Source: Clostridiaceae bacterium
GTDB lineage: Bacteria > Bacillota > Clostridia > Oscillospirales > Acutalibacteraceae
NCBI GenBank assembly: GCA_016288315.1
Contig: JAEEYU010000039.1
Span: 1-36,722, forward strand
Direction of reading: 5' to 3'
DNA: 36,722 bases
Part shown: piece by piece, positions 7,813-15,879 of the stretch
Position numbering within the stretch: position 1 is the stretch's first letter
How the letters are laid out: every line of letters starts with the position of its first letter
Made by a program: the position numbers and the translations under genes
Notes under the pieces: model-generated
What the model was told of the DNA's origin: nothing
Database searches by the model: none
The model's input: the letters and a program-made list of their open reading frames with translations, nothing else

Positions 7813-8911
7813 TCCGACGAAGAATACGCACGAGCCCCTCTTTCATATAGCAAAACGCAACGCAATGGTCTGGTGGAAGGCGTGGCTTATAAGAGGCGTG
7901 TCAATAGCGGCTTCGCTCATCGTCTGCGCCGTTATAATCGTATCGCTTACACATCAAAATCCGCTTGAAGTTTACGGCGCAATGGTTAAGGGCAGCTTCG
8001 GCACAAGCCGCAAATTCTGGGCGATGCTCCAGAATCTTGCAATCCTCCTTTGTATATCTCTCGCAGTTACTCCCGCCTTCAAAATGAAGTTCTGGAACCT
8101 CGGCGCAGAAGGTCAGGTTCTTTTCGGCGGACTTTGCAGTATGGTGCTGATGTTTATGGTCGGTGACAGAATACCGAACGTTCTTCTCATCATCTCAATG
8201 CTCGCCGCCTCAATTCTCGGCGGCATTGTCTGGGGTATTCTCCCCGCCGTTTTCAAAGCAAAGTGGGGCACAAACGAGAGCCTGTTTACTCTTATGATGA
8301 ATTACATCGCAATTCAGCTTGTCTCATTCGCCATTATGGTCTGGGTGCCGAGCGGCTCAAGCGTTATGGGTCTTGTCAATTCCGGCACAAGAGCGGGCTG
8401 GCTCCCCGATCTGTTCGGTCAGAAATATCTGATCAATATCCTTATAGTCGCAGTTCTCACTGTTGTAATGTTCGTCTATCTCAAATATTCAAAACACGGC
8501 TATGAGATTTCGGTAGTCGGCGAGAGCGAAAACACCGCAAGATACATTGGCATAGATGTCAAAAAGGTTATCATCCGCACAATGATTCTTTCGGGCGCCA
8601 TCTGCGGCCTTTCCGGCTTCCTGCTCGTTTCGGGCACAAACCATACAATATCAAAAGAACTCGCGGGCGGCAACGGATTCACCGCAATTATGGTCTCCTG
8701 GCTCGCAAAATTCAATCCGATTATGATGATTCTCACATCACTGCTCGTCGTCTTCCTTCAGAGAGGCGCGGGCGAGATAGCAACAAAATTCAACCTCAAC
8801 ACAAGCCTTGCCGATATCCTTACGGGCATAATCATTTTCTTCATAATCGGCTGCGAATTCTTTATAAACTATAAAATAATGCGCACAAATTCCGGAAAGG
8901 AGGGCAAATAA
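7802..8911 (+). CDS. Nucleoside ABC importer permease, first subunit (NupP/YufP-like)
   Basis: A 369-residue BPD_transp_2 permease with about nine to ten membrane segments. Family strings include ALLxxx-type FKMKFWNLGAEGQVLFGG, the KAKWGTNESLFTLMMNYIA loop, GYEISVVGESENTARYIGID and AICGLSGFLLVSG, the last being the region contacting the ATPase. The N-terminal 25 residues are cytoplasmic and basic. ATG at 7802 is preferred to the GTG at 7793 because AGGAGG ends immediately before the GTG and nine bases before the ATG. The start overlaps the ATPase stop, indicating coupled translation. Confidence 0.9.
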   Translation: MQNNPTKNTHEPLFHIAKRNAMVWWKAWLIRGVSIAASLIVCAVIIVSLTHQNPLEVYGAMVKGSFGTSRKFWAMLQNLAILLCISLAVTPAFKMKFWNLGAEGQVLFGGLCSMVLMFMVGDRIPNVLLIISMLAASILGGIVWGILPAVFKAKWGTNESLFTLMMNYIAIQLVSFAIMVWVPSGSSVMGLVNSGTRAGWLPDLFGQKYLINILIVAVLTVVMFVYLKYSKHGYEISVVGESENTARYIGIDVKKVIIRTMILSGAICGLSGFLLVSGTNHTISKELAGGNGFTAIMVSWLAKFNPIMMILTSLLVVFLQRGAGEIATKFNLNTSLADILTGIIIFFIIGCEFFINYKIMRTNSGKEGK

Positions 8912-9895
8912 ATGCTGTTTACAATTGCACAGTTTATCAAAGCTGCAATAATTCAGGGTATTCCGCTCCTTTTCGGCTCCACCGGTGAAATCATCACCGA
9001 AAAATCAGGCAACCTCAACCTCGGCATCCCGGGCATTATGTATGTCGGCGGCATTTCGGGAATAATCGGCGGTTATCTGTATGAGCATAATAACGAAAAT
9101 GTTATTCCCATCCTCTGCATCATCATTTCTCTTTTATCGTCCCTTGCCGGCTCGGCGCTTATGTCGCTTATTTACGCCTTCCTTACCCAGACGCTCAAGG
9201 CAAATCAGAACGTCACGGGTCTTGCCCTTACAACCTTCGGCATAGGTCTTGGCAACTTCTTCGGCGGTTCGCTGCTCAAGTTTTTCGGCGAGAGCGGTTC
9301 AATTTCACTCATCAACACAGGCCTTGCTTATAAAAAAGCCCTGCCGTTTGCGGCAAAGCTCGGGCTTTTCGGCGAGACTTTCCTCTCTTTCGGCTTCCTC
9401 GCCTACCTTGCAATTATTATTGCCGTTGTTTCTTCATTGTTCCTCAACAGAACAAGGGCGGGTCTTAACCTGAGAGCAATAGGCGAAAATCCCGCAACAG
9501 CCGATGCGGCAGGCATAAACATTACAAGATACAAATATCTCTCAACCTTAATCGGCGGCATGGTCGCAGGTCTCGGCGGACTCTATTTTGTTATGGATTA
9601 CACCGCCGGCGCGTGGACAAATAACGGCTTCGGCGACCGCGGCTGGCTTGCCATTGCCATCGTCATTTTCGCCCTGTGGAAGCCCAAATCCGCAATATGG
9701 AGCTCCTTCATTTTCGGCGGACTTTACATTATATGTGTCTATATTCCCGGGCTTTCATCAAGCGCAAAAGAGATTATAAAAATGCTTCCCTATCTCGTAA
9801 CAATTCTCGTGCTTATCTTTATCAGCGCAAGAAAAAAGAAGGAGCATCAGCCGCCCGCATCGCTCGGTCTGAGCTACTTCAGAGAAGACAGATAA
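8912..9895 (+). CDS. Nucleoside ABC importer permease, second subunit (NupQ/YufQ-like)
   Basis: A 327-residue permease of the same superfamily and the expected partner of the upstream subunit. It opens with the characteristic GIPLLFGSTGEIITEKSG, followed by NLNLGIPGIM, TLKANQNVTGLALTTFG, GLNLRAIGENPATADAAGIN and FGDRGWLAIAIVIFALWKP. About eight to nine membrane segments. Its ATG follows the previous stop directly, with AGGAGG inside the end of that gene. Together with the first permease, the ATPase and the BMP lipoprotein it completes one importer. Confidence 0.91.
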   Translation: MLFTIAQFIKAAIIQGIPLLFGSTGEIITEKSGNLNLGIPGIMYVGGISGIIGGYLYEHNNENVIPILCIIISLLSSLAGSALMSLIYAFLTQTLKANQNVTGLALTTFGIGLGNFFGGSLLKFFGESGSISLINTGLAYKKALPFAAKLGLFGETFLSFGFLAYLAIIIAVVSSLFLNRTRAGLNLRAIGENPATADAAGINITRYKYLSTLIGGMVAGLGGLYFVMDYTAGAWTNNGFGDRGWLAIAIVIFALWKPKSAIWSSFIFGGLYIICVYIPGLSSSAKEIIKMLPYLVTILVLIFISARKKKEHQPPASLGLSYFREDR

Positions 9896-9913
9896 ACGAA
9901 AGGAGAGTTGAGT

Positions 9914-11275
9914 ATGTCAAAACAGATTAAGATTCTTGCCGCATTTCTGACCGTTCTTGTTCTTGCCGTTTCCGCCGTGAGCGTAATCGGTCAGGCATTT
10001 TCGGATGATGTAACCTATTACACCTTCAGCGGCAATGCTTATGAGATTGTCAGAACAGGCAGCACTTACAACTCCGCAAACAACACCTGCAGCCGTAAAG
10101 GCGGCCACGTGCTTTATATCAACAGTGCCGCGGAGCAAAGCTTCATTACAAGCATTGTCTCGTCGGGCAGATACTGGATAGGCGCCATTTATTCATCAAG
10201 CTCGGGCTGGACCTGGGCAGGCGGCTCGTCGGTTCTTTATTCAAACTGGTATGGTGAAACACCCGCATCATCAACCGAGAAATACGCCTATATCGATGCC
10301 TCCACCGGCTACTGGCACAACTCGGAGCGTTCAAACTCCTGCTTCATAATCGTTGAGTATGAAGGCGGCGCATCAAAGGTCAACAGCGCCAACGAAACAA
10401 ACAACGAAAACGCAACGCCAGTTACAGGCGACGACCCTCAGCTTTCCACCGTTTCCAAAACGGAAGAGACTGAAACAGAAACCGAGTCCGTCACCGAGAG
10501 TGAAACCTACCCTCCCGGAGAAACAGCCGGAAGACAGTCCGTTTCAATAGTTTATGTCAGAGAAACTGCTGCGTCGGGCTTCACCCTTCCTCCCGCTCCT
10601 CCCGAAATAACCGACCCCGACGAGGAACTTACCACAAACATTATTTCAACCCTTGACATAGGCGACACCGTTTATATTTATGAAGATACCTACTACTATC
10701 AGATAGCAAACGCCTCTGAGATTGTCATTGCCTACTACATTGGCACAGAGACGGATGTAACCATCCCGCAGACCATAGACGGTATGCCCGTCAAATACAT
10801 AAACCACAGGGCTTTCCAGAACACAAAGCTTACAAGCGCAAACATTCCCTCATCGGTTATCGCAATTGACAAATCCGCCTTCTGCAACACCGAAAACGGG
10901 TTTACTATTTATGGCGCCAAAAACAGTGAGGCGGAACGCTACGCCGGCGACAACGGCTTCGATTTCAAAGAAACCTCATTTTTCGGCACCGAAAATGAGT
11001 CGGGCAAAAACGGCTCCGGCAACACCGATCCCACCAGAACAATGGAGTCCAACAAACGCCTCGCGTTAATCGTCATTCTTCTTGCCGCCATAGTTATTGC
11101 TGCAGCAACAATAGCGTTCTTCATTGTCAGAAGAGAAAAGATTCTTTCAGCCGTTGAGGCAGAAGAGGATGAAGAAAACGCCGGAACCGATGACGAATCA
11201 AAAACCACAACCTCCGACGGCTATTCAATAGAATACGACGACGGCTCGGGCGAAAACGAAAACAGCGACCAATAA
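9914..11275 (+). CDS. Membrane-anchored protein with C-type-lectin-like and BspA-type repeat domains
   Basis: A 453-residue exported protein. Residues 1-28 are a signal peptide. Residues about 33-150 look like a C-type-lectin-like domain: Cys59, YWIGA (87-91), GWTWAGGS, SNWYGETP with Trp112, then Cys143 in SCFIIVEYE. The calcium/sugar EPN or QPD motif is absent, so carbohydrate binding cannot be assumed. A Thr/Glu-rich linker (about 165-220) leads to a short BspA-like leucine-rich segment (VTIPQTIDGMPVKYINHRAF, then IPSSVIAIDKSAF). A membrane helix at about 380-405 is followed by a strongly acidic tail of about 45 residues, predicted inside. ATG at 9914 has AGGAG nine bases upstream. It is the last gene of the purine operon, 18 bases after the permease. 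Ligand unknown; a surface adhesin or a sensor are possible. Confidence 0.8.
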   Translation: MSKQIKILAAFLTVLVLAVSAVSVIGQAFSDDVTYYTFSGNAYEIVRTGSTYNSANNTCSRKGGHVLYINSAAEQSFITSIVSSGRYWIGAIYSSSSGWTWAGGSSVLYSNWYGETPASSTEKYAYIDASTGYWHNSERSNSCFIIVEYEGGASKVNSANETNNENATPVTGDDPQLSTVSKTEETETETESVTESETYPPGETAGRQSVSIVYVRETAASGFTLPPAPPEITDPDEELTTNIISTLDIGDTVYIYEDTYYYQIANASEIVIAYYIGTETDVTIPQTIDGMPVKYINHRAFQNTKLTSANIPSSVIAIDKSAFCNTENGFTIYGAKNSEAERYAGDNGFDFKETSFFGTENESGKNGSGNTDPTRTMESNKRLALIVILLAAIVIAAATIAFFIVRREKILSAVEAEEDEENAGTDDESKTTTSDGYSIEYDDGSGENENSDQ

Positions 11276-11286
11276 AAAGCAATAAT

Positions 11287-11318
11287 AAAAAAGACCGTCC
11301 GCACGGACGGTCTTTTTG
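11287..11318. terminator. Bidirectional terminator between convergent genes
   Basis: Ten-pair perfect stem (11291-11300 with 11305-11314), four-base loop GCAC, T-run on the plus strand and A-run before it. It ends the purine operon and the secreted-protein gene coming from the other side. Confidence 0.88.
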
Positions 11319-11329
11319 TGTGCCTGTAA

Positions 11330-12052
11330 TTATAATTTGATAAACGGAATTGAAACGCCGAACATAGGCAGAAGTATCTGAAGAATCTTCCAGAACATTG
11401 AAATATTGAAATAATAAACGGGAACGCTGAAAACAGAGCTGTCAAACACCGTTGTGAAGTCTGAAAGCGTAAAGCCGATATATTCGCCTGCATTGTCCAT
11501 AAGAAGAATCTCGCAGAGCTTTCCGCTCTCATCGTAGTAGAAATAACCCGATGTGCCGATTACATTGCCTTTGAACTGCTCGCAGATGCAGTTCTTGCCG
11601 TTTCTGACTTCGTTTGTCGTTGTCAGAGTGAAAGCCGAGAGAGTCGGGTCGTCAACAAATGATTTAAAAATCTTCTGGAAAAGCTTCACCCCTCCGATTA
11701 CGGGCGCAAAGGTTACATCCGCATTTGAAAACCTGAGGTAGCTGAAAAAAGCTGAGAATATCACGCTGAGAGATGAATCCGCATAAAGCACCTTGATATT
11801 CTTGTCAGTGAAGTCGCAGAGTATTTTGTCCGCCTTGAGGTCGTCATAAAAATCAAACCTGATGTTGTTTGTCACAGTGCCGCTGTTGTAGCTGAAGCTT
11901 GTAACGCTCGCCTTGAATTTGCCTGCCTGCGAAACAAGCGAAAGCACCTGCTCGGTCCTTGAATTTCCGGACTGCGCAAATACTGTGAGCGAAAATGAAA
12001 ACGCCATAACAAGCGCCAGAACAAGAGCCGTTACTTTTCTTGTGTTTTTCAT
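11330..12052 (-). CDS. Small secreted protein of unknown function
   Basis: A 240-residue protein with a clear signal peptide (KKxx-type basic start, then ALVLALVMAFSFSLTVFA; likely cut after VFA near residue 27). The mature part is beta-rich with alternating hydrophobic residues (FDFYDDLKADKILCDF, NIKVLYADSSLSVIFSAFF, YFYYDESGKLCEILL), which is somewhat like periplasmic lipoprotein-carrier folds, but I do not recognise a family. Its C-terminus is hydrophobic (ILQILLPMFGVSIPFI) and could dock on the membrane. ATG at 12052 has AAGGAG eight bases upstream; upstream in-frame starts lie before the promoter. It is a single-gene unit. Confidence 0.72.
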   Translation of the reverse strand: MKNTRKVTALVLALVMAFSFSLTVFAQSGNSRTEQVLSLVSQAGKFKASVTSFSYNSGTVTNNIRFDFYDDLKADKILCDFTDKNIKVLYADSSLSVIFSAFFSYLRFSNADVTFAPVIGGVKLFQKIFKSFVDDPTLSAFTLTTTNEVRNGKNCICEQFKGNVIGTSGYFYYDESGKLCEILLMDNAGEYIGFTLSDFTTVFDSSVFSVPVYYFNISMFWKILQILLPMFGVSIPFIKL

Positions 12053-12095
12053 AATAATTCTCCTTTTAATTTTTTTGTTCCGTTTGCAGTTTATA

Positions 12096-12124
12096 ATTAT
12101 AACATATATAATGAAAAAATACAA
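12096..12124 (-). promoter_or_regulatory. Promoter of the secreted-protein gene
   Basis: Minus strand TTGTAT (12119-12124), 17-base spacer, perfect TATAAT (12096-12101), about 44 bases before the ATG. Confidence 0.65.
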
Positions 12125-12130
12125 CAAAAA

Positions 12131-12160
12131 TAAAAAGCGGTGAAGCAATCACCGCTTTTA
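12131..12160 (-). terminator. Terminator of the parvulin-like foldase gene
   Basis: Seven-pair GC-rich core (12137-12143 with 12149-12155) extended by A-T pairs, five-base loop, T-run on the minus strand (complement of 12131-12136). It lies 23 bases past the stop codon. Confidence 0.8.
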
Positions 12161-12182
12161 AATATTTACTTATTATTATGTT

Positions 12183-13946
12183 TTATTGCATGCTCTGGCT
12201 GCTGCTTACAGCCATATTTCTCTTGATTCTCTTGCAGAAATCGTCCGAGATTCTCTTTTCCGCCTTGGTGTGCTCTGTCAGAGCATAGTCACCGTCTTCG
12301 GCAATGAGTGCCTTGAATACTTCATCGTATGCCGCCTCGGCAAGCTTTTCGGAGGCAGCGTCTTTCCAGTCAAGGTCATCCTTGTTGTTGCTTACAAAGT
12401 AAACAATGAAGTAACCGTATTCTTCCGCTTCAATAACTTCGCAGTCGCCTGTCTTGCGCTTTGAATCAAAGCACCAGTCCTCAAATGCGGAAACCATCTT
12501 GTTGAGGCGGACGTCTATAAGGCCGCCGTCCTCGCTTGTGCTTGTGTCTTTGCTGTTTGCACGCACAAGGTCTGCAAATGACTCTTCTGTTGCCTTGCCG
12601 CTCTTCTTCCAGTCGTCATAAAGCTTTGTGGCCGTGTCTTTTGCCTCTGTGCGCTCATCCTGGTCGTTTGCCGCCTTGAACTCGTCATTGTAGGGGATAA
12701 GGCAGTAACGCACCGTTACGCTGTGTGCCTTGAGGTCTCTGGGAGAAACAACATAAACAATATATGCGCCTTTTTCGCCTTTGATTAATTTGAGGTCGCC
12801 TTTTTTGCGGGCGGAATCAAATGCCCAGTCAGCGCCGTCTTCTTCAATGGCGGAGGAGATTGATAAATAAGCTGAATTCTCGAGAAGAGTTGTGGCGTCT
12901 TCCTTTTCTTCCTCTTTCTCTTCGGCTTCTTCTGCCTCTGCAGTCTCAGCTTCTTCGGCTTTTGCTTCTTCTGCCGCTGTGTCTTCGGCTTTGTCTTCGT
13001 CCTTGGTGCCGTTCTTTTCCGCTTCATAAGCGTTTACGGCGTCAATGAAGGAGTCCTCGTCTGTAATATCTTCGAAAACGCCCTCTGCGGTTTTTGCCAT
13101 GGAGTCGTTTGACTTCTTTGTTCTTGTTTCAAAGGCCTCGTCGCTTTCGTTCTCACCCTGTGTAAGAGTGTCATATTTGAATGCATAGTAACGGATAGTT
13201 GCAAGGCCGTATTCATTTGCGTTGTCCTTGAGCTCTTTTTCAAGTGCTGCATCGTCAATGGCATCATGCTGTTCTTCGTGAAGCTGCTCCTGATATTTTG
13301 AAGCAAGCTGCTCAACCTCGAGCTGCTTCTTGAGGTCCTTAAGACCGAAGCCGAACATCATCTTGAGGTAGGCGTTGATTGAATAACCGCCGCTCGAAGC
13401 GTTTGACTTGAACTGCTCTATTGTTTCGTCAATCTGAGTCTTTTCGTCGTCATCAAGCTTGATTCCCGCTTTAACTGCCTCGTTGTAGCAGGCAAGAACG
13501 TTCTGCGCTCTGGATGCCGCTTGGGTCATAAGCTGGTCTGCCCAAGTAACGGTTTTGCCGTCGTCATCGGGGTAGGGGTAATCCTGCTCGTCGGGCGCCT
13601 TGTTGGCGTCAATATAATTGAAGCCGTAGGAGCTGTAGTTCTCCTGAGTCTGAAGCGCCTGCTGATAAGTGAGATAGTAATAATAATAGTATGTTGCCGA
13701 ACTTACCTTGTCTTTGCCGACCTCAAGGGCGGGTATCATCTTGTTGATAACGCCTGTGTTGTCAAGCACAAAGAAAAGACCGCCGCCGACGATTGCTAAG
13801 GCAATAACAACAGCAACAATGCGCTTTACGATTGAGCCGGCTTTGCCTCCGCCTTTTTTGGCGTTCTTTTTGTTTGCCTTGGCAATTCTCGCCTTGCGTT
13901 CTTCTCTGTAAATTTCAGCTTTGCTTTTTTCGTCTTTTTTTGCCAT
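12183..13946 (-). CDS. Membrane-anchored parvulin-like peptidyl-prolyl isomerase / SurA-PrsA-type foldase
   Basis: A 587-residue protein: a 38-residue Lys/Arg/Ala-rich cytoplasmic start, one membrane helix at about 39-62, then a large extracellular part. Residues about 140-240 are helical and SurA/PrsA N-domain-like. A low-complexity Glu/Ala/Lys insert covers about 310-350. Two copies of a parvulin-end motif follow: one around 375-405 (WAFDSARKKGD ... GAYIVYVVS) and one around 490-525 (WCFDSKRKTGD ... GYFIVYFVS), the second preceded by FADLVRANSKDTSTSEDGG, the usual parvulin signature. This suggests a complete C-terminal PPIC domain and a divergent or truncated copy before it. Such proteins help fold exported proteins. 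The start has AAAGGATG about 13 bases upstream, rather far. Catalytic activity is uncertain. Confidence 0.82.
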   Translation of the reverse strand: MAKKDEKSKAEIYREERKARIAKANKKNAKKGGGKAGSIVKRIVAVVIALAIVGGGLFFVLDNTGVINKMIPALEVGKDKVSSATYYYYYYLTYQQALQTQENYSSYGFNYIDANKAPDEQDYPYPDDDGKTVTWADQLMTQAASRAQNVLACYNEAVKAGIKLDDDEKTQIDETIEQFKSNASSGGYSINAYLKMMFGFGLKDLKKQLEVEQLASKYQEQLHEEQHDAIDDAALEKELKDNANEYGLATIRYYAFKYDTLTQGENESDEAFETRTKKSNDSMAKTAEGVFEDITDEDSFIDAVNAYEAEKNGTKDEDKAEDTAAEEAKAEEAETAEAEEAEEKEEEKEDATTLLENSAYLSISSAIEEDGADWAFDSARKKGDLKLIKGEKGAYIVYVVSPRDLKAHSVTVRYCLIPYNDEFKAANDQDERTEAKDTATKLYDDWKKSGKATEESFADLVRANSKDTSTSEDGGLIDVRLNKMVSAFEDWCFDSKRKTGDCEVIEAEEYGYFIVYFVSNNKDDLDWKDAASEKLAEAAYDEVFKALIAEDGDYALTEHTKAEKRISDDFCKRIKRNMAVSSSQSMQ

Positions 13947-14010
13947 AAGATTGTTTCATCCTTTACTGAAAAGATAATTGCTGAGTGGACAAAATCAGCA
14001 TAACAAATGT

Positions 14011-14039
14011 ATTTTAACCCATTTTTTAAAATTTTACAA
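14011..14039 (-). promoter_or_regulatory. Promoter of the foldase gene
   Basis: Minus strand TTGTAA (14034-14039), 17-base spacer, TAAAAT (14011-14016), about 65 bases before the ATG. A short hairpin (GCTGA/TCAGC) lies just downstream in the leader. Confidence 0.55.
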
Positions 14040-14086
14040 GTATAAAATTAAATAATATAAATGATTTATGTAAATAAAGCGGTTTT

Positions 14087-15049
14087 TTAAAGATTCCCGT
14101 TCATAAATTCATCCCTGAACCAGACATCGTCAACGCAAAAATCTCTGCCGTCAAGGTAGTTGAGAATACCCGCGTCCGTCGTGAATGTGAATTTCAGACG
14201 GTATGAATATAAGAACTGCTTTTTGTAGCCGAATGATTTGTTCAAAGCGTTCGTGCCGTATTTTCCGTCCCCGAGCAGCGGATGGCCGATGCTCGCAAAA
14301 TGCGCCCTTATCTGGTGCGTGCGCCCCGTGAGCAGCTCAACCTCAACAAGACTTAAACCGTTCTTTTCTTCAATAACACGGTATTTTGTCTTTATCTGTT
14401 TCGCACCGTCTTTTTGCTCTTTATAAACCCTGACCTTGTTCTTGCTTTCATCTTTTATGAGCCAGCCCTCAAGCGTGCCGCTCTTTTCTCTCAAAACGCC
14501 GTGAATAACGCAAAGGTAGTATTTTTCAATTTCTCTGTCCTTGAGTTTTTGGTTAAGAATCCGCAAACTCTCCGCGTTCTTTGCGGCAATTACTATTCCG
14601 CCCGTGTTTCTGTCTATTCTGTTTACCAGAGCGGGCGCAAACGAGTTTTCATCCGCCGGGTTGTAGCTCCCGTTTTTATAAAGGTATTTTTTCACCCTTG
14701 TAATAAGAGTGTCGTTGAATTCCGTGTCATCCGGGTGCGAGAGCAGACCGACCTTTTTGTCAAGCAGAATAATGTTCTCGTCTTCAAAAAGAATATTCAG
14801 CTTATCCGATGCCGACAAAAAGTCGTATTTCTGTTCCTTAGGCGTAAAAAACTCGTCGTTGATATACATGTCAACAACATCGCCTTCGCTCAGCCGTGTT
14901 GAAATCTGAGCCCTCGAACCGTTTACCTTGATTCTTTTTATTCTGATGTATTTGTAAAGCAGCGCCTGCGGAAGATTCGGCACGCTTTTCGTAATGAATT
15001 TGTCGAGCCGCTGTCCCGCATCGTTTTTGCCGACGGTAAAGCTTTTCAT
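14087..15049 (-). CDS. RluA-family RNA pseudouridine synthase
   Basis: A 320-residue enzyme that would convert specific uridines in 23S rRNA or tRNA to pseudouridine. Residues about 12-75 are an S4 RNA-binding domain (GQRLDKFITKSVPNLPQALL ... IKVNG). The catalytic motif reads NRIDRNTGG, with the catalytic aspartate at D146, against the usual HRLDRDTSG; the first residue, and D-to-N and S-to-G changes around it, match the RluC/D-like subgroup only loosely. TGRTHQIRAHFASIGHPLLG and the final strands are typical. ATG at 15049 has AAGGAA nine bases upstream. It is divergent from radC and read from its own promoter. Target site cannot be inferred. Confidence 0.92.
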   Translation of the reverse strand: MKSFTVGKNDAGQRLDKFITKSVPNLPQALLYKYIRIKRIKVNGSRAQISTRLSEGDVVDMYINDEFFTPKEQKYDFLSASDKLNILFEDENIILLDKKVGLLSHPDDTEFNDTLITRVKKYLYKNGSYNPADENSFAPALVNRIDRNTGGIVIAAKNAESLRILNQKLKDREIEKYYLCVIHGVLREKSGTLEGWLIKDESKNKVRVYKEQKDGAKQIKTKYRVIEEKNGLSLVEVELLTGRTHQIRAHFASIGHPLLGDGKYGTNALNKSFGYKKQFLYSYRLKFTFTTDAGILNYLDGRDFCVDDVWFRDEFMNGNL

Positions 15050-15088
15050 ATCGTGTTTCCTTTTGCAGTGTTATCAGAACCGCTTAAC

Positions 15089-15116
15089 ATTTTACCACAC
15101 AGAGCAATATTTGCAA
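15089..15116 (-). promoter_or_regulatory. Promoter of the pseudouridine synthase gene
   Basis: Minus strand TTGCAA (15111-15116), 16-base spacer, TAAAAT (15089-15094), 40 bases before the ATG. Confidence 0.5.
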
Positions 15117-15139
15117 GTCAAATCTTTATATATAAATCA

Positions 15140-15168
15140 TTTACAAAATTTAAAATATATAATATAAT
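15140..15168 (+). promoter_or_regulatory. Promoter of the radC-uvrB-uvrA operon
   Basis: TTTACA (15140-15145), 17-base spacer, perfect TATAAT (15163-15168), about 32 bases before the radC ATG. I looked for a Gram-positive LexA box (GAAC-N4-GTTC type) across 15050-15199 and did not see one. Confidence 0.65.
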
Positions 15169-15199
15169 ATTATTTCAATGTATCAAAGGGGGCAGAAGT

Positions 15200-15877
15200 A
15201 TGCACGAGAACCACAGAGCCAGAGTCCGCGAGCGCTATTTTGCCGGCGGGCTGGAGAATATGGATGACCGCGCCGTGCTCGAAATGCTCCTTTTTTACTG
15301 CATTCCCCGCAAGGATACAAACCCGGCGGCTCAGCTTCTGCTCGACACCTTCGGCTCTCTCTCGGGCGTGCTTGAAGCGTCTCCCGACGACCTGCGCTCT
15401 TTAAAAGGCATCGGCGACAATGCGGCCGCTTTCCTTACAATGCTGCCACAGGTATGCAAAAGATATATGACAGGCACTCTTACCGAAAAAAGTCTCTGGC
15501 TCGACGATTTTGAAGCCGTGTCGCAATTTGTTGCAAGCAGTTTCCTTGCAGAGAAAAACGAAATATTTATGCTCCTCTGCTTTGATTCAACGGGCAGATT
15601 AACCAACACAAGCGAAACACGCGGCGAAAAGGGCAGTGTTACCCCGGACTTTGACTCTCTTCTCGACTTTGCAAGGCGCAGCAGAGCCAAAACCGTTATT
15701 ATCGCCCACAACCACCCCGACGGAGTTGCATCGCCGTCAAAAGATGATGTCAGCTCAACAGAAGAATTTGTCAAAGCGTTCGCGCAAAACGGAATAACCC
15801 TTGCCGATCACTTTATTGCAGGCGCGGGCGGAGTCCTTTCAATGCGTTCAACCGAACGCTTCAGCTCATTGTTTTGA
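15200..15877 (+). CDS. radC: RadC-family JAB1/MPN-domain protein
   Basis: A 225-residue RadC (UPF0758) protein. Residues about 15-90 hold the helix-hairpin-helix part ([29 protein letters not shown]). Residues about 105-225 are the JAB domain with the metal-binding signature [15 protein letters not shown] (His, His, then Asp), which resembles zinc hydrolases. RadC has long been linked to DNA repair, but its biochemical role is not settled. ATG at 15200 has GGGGGC eight to thirteen bases upstream. It opens the repair operon: uvrB starts two bases after its stop. Confidence 0.93.
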   Translation: MHENHRARVRERYFAGGLENMDDRAVLEMLLFYCIPRKDTNPAAQLLLDTFGSLSGVLEASPDDLRSLKGIGDNAAAFLTMLPQVCKRYMTGTLTEKSLWLDDFEAVSQFVASSFLAEKNEIFMLLCFDSTGRLTNTSETRGEKGSVTPDFDSLLDFARRSRAKTVIIAHNHPDGVASPSKDDVSSTEEFVKAFAQNGITLADHFIAGAGGVLSMRSTERFSSLF

Positions 15878-15879
15878 TT

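Noticed and set aside
9676-9930. Plus-strand open frame at the end of the second permease gene
   Set aside because: Out of frame with the permease and with the next gene; no ribosome binding site and low-complexity sequence.
12785-13048. Lys/Arg- and Leu-rich open frames on both strands
   Set aside because: Shadows of the Glu/Ala/Lys-rich repeat in the foldase gene.
13977-14012. GCTGA/TCAGC hairpin in the leader of the foldase gene as a terminator
   Set aside because: Only five pairs with a long loop and no T-run on either strand.
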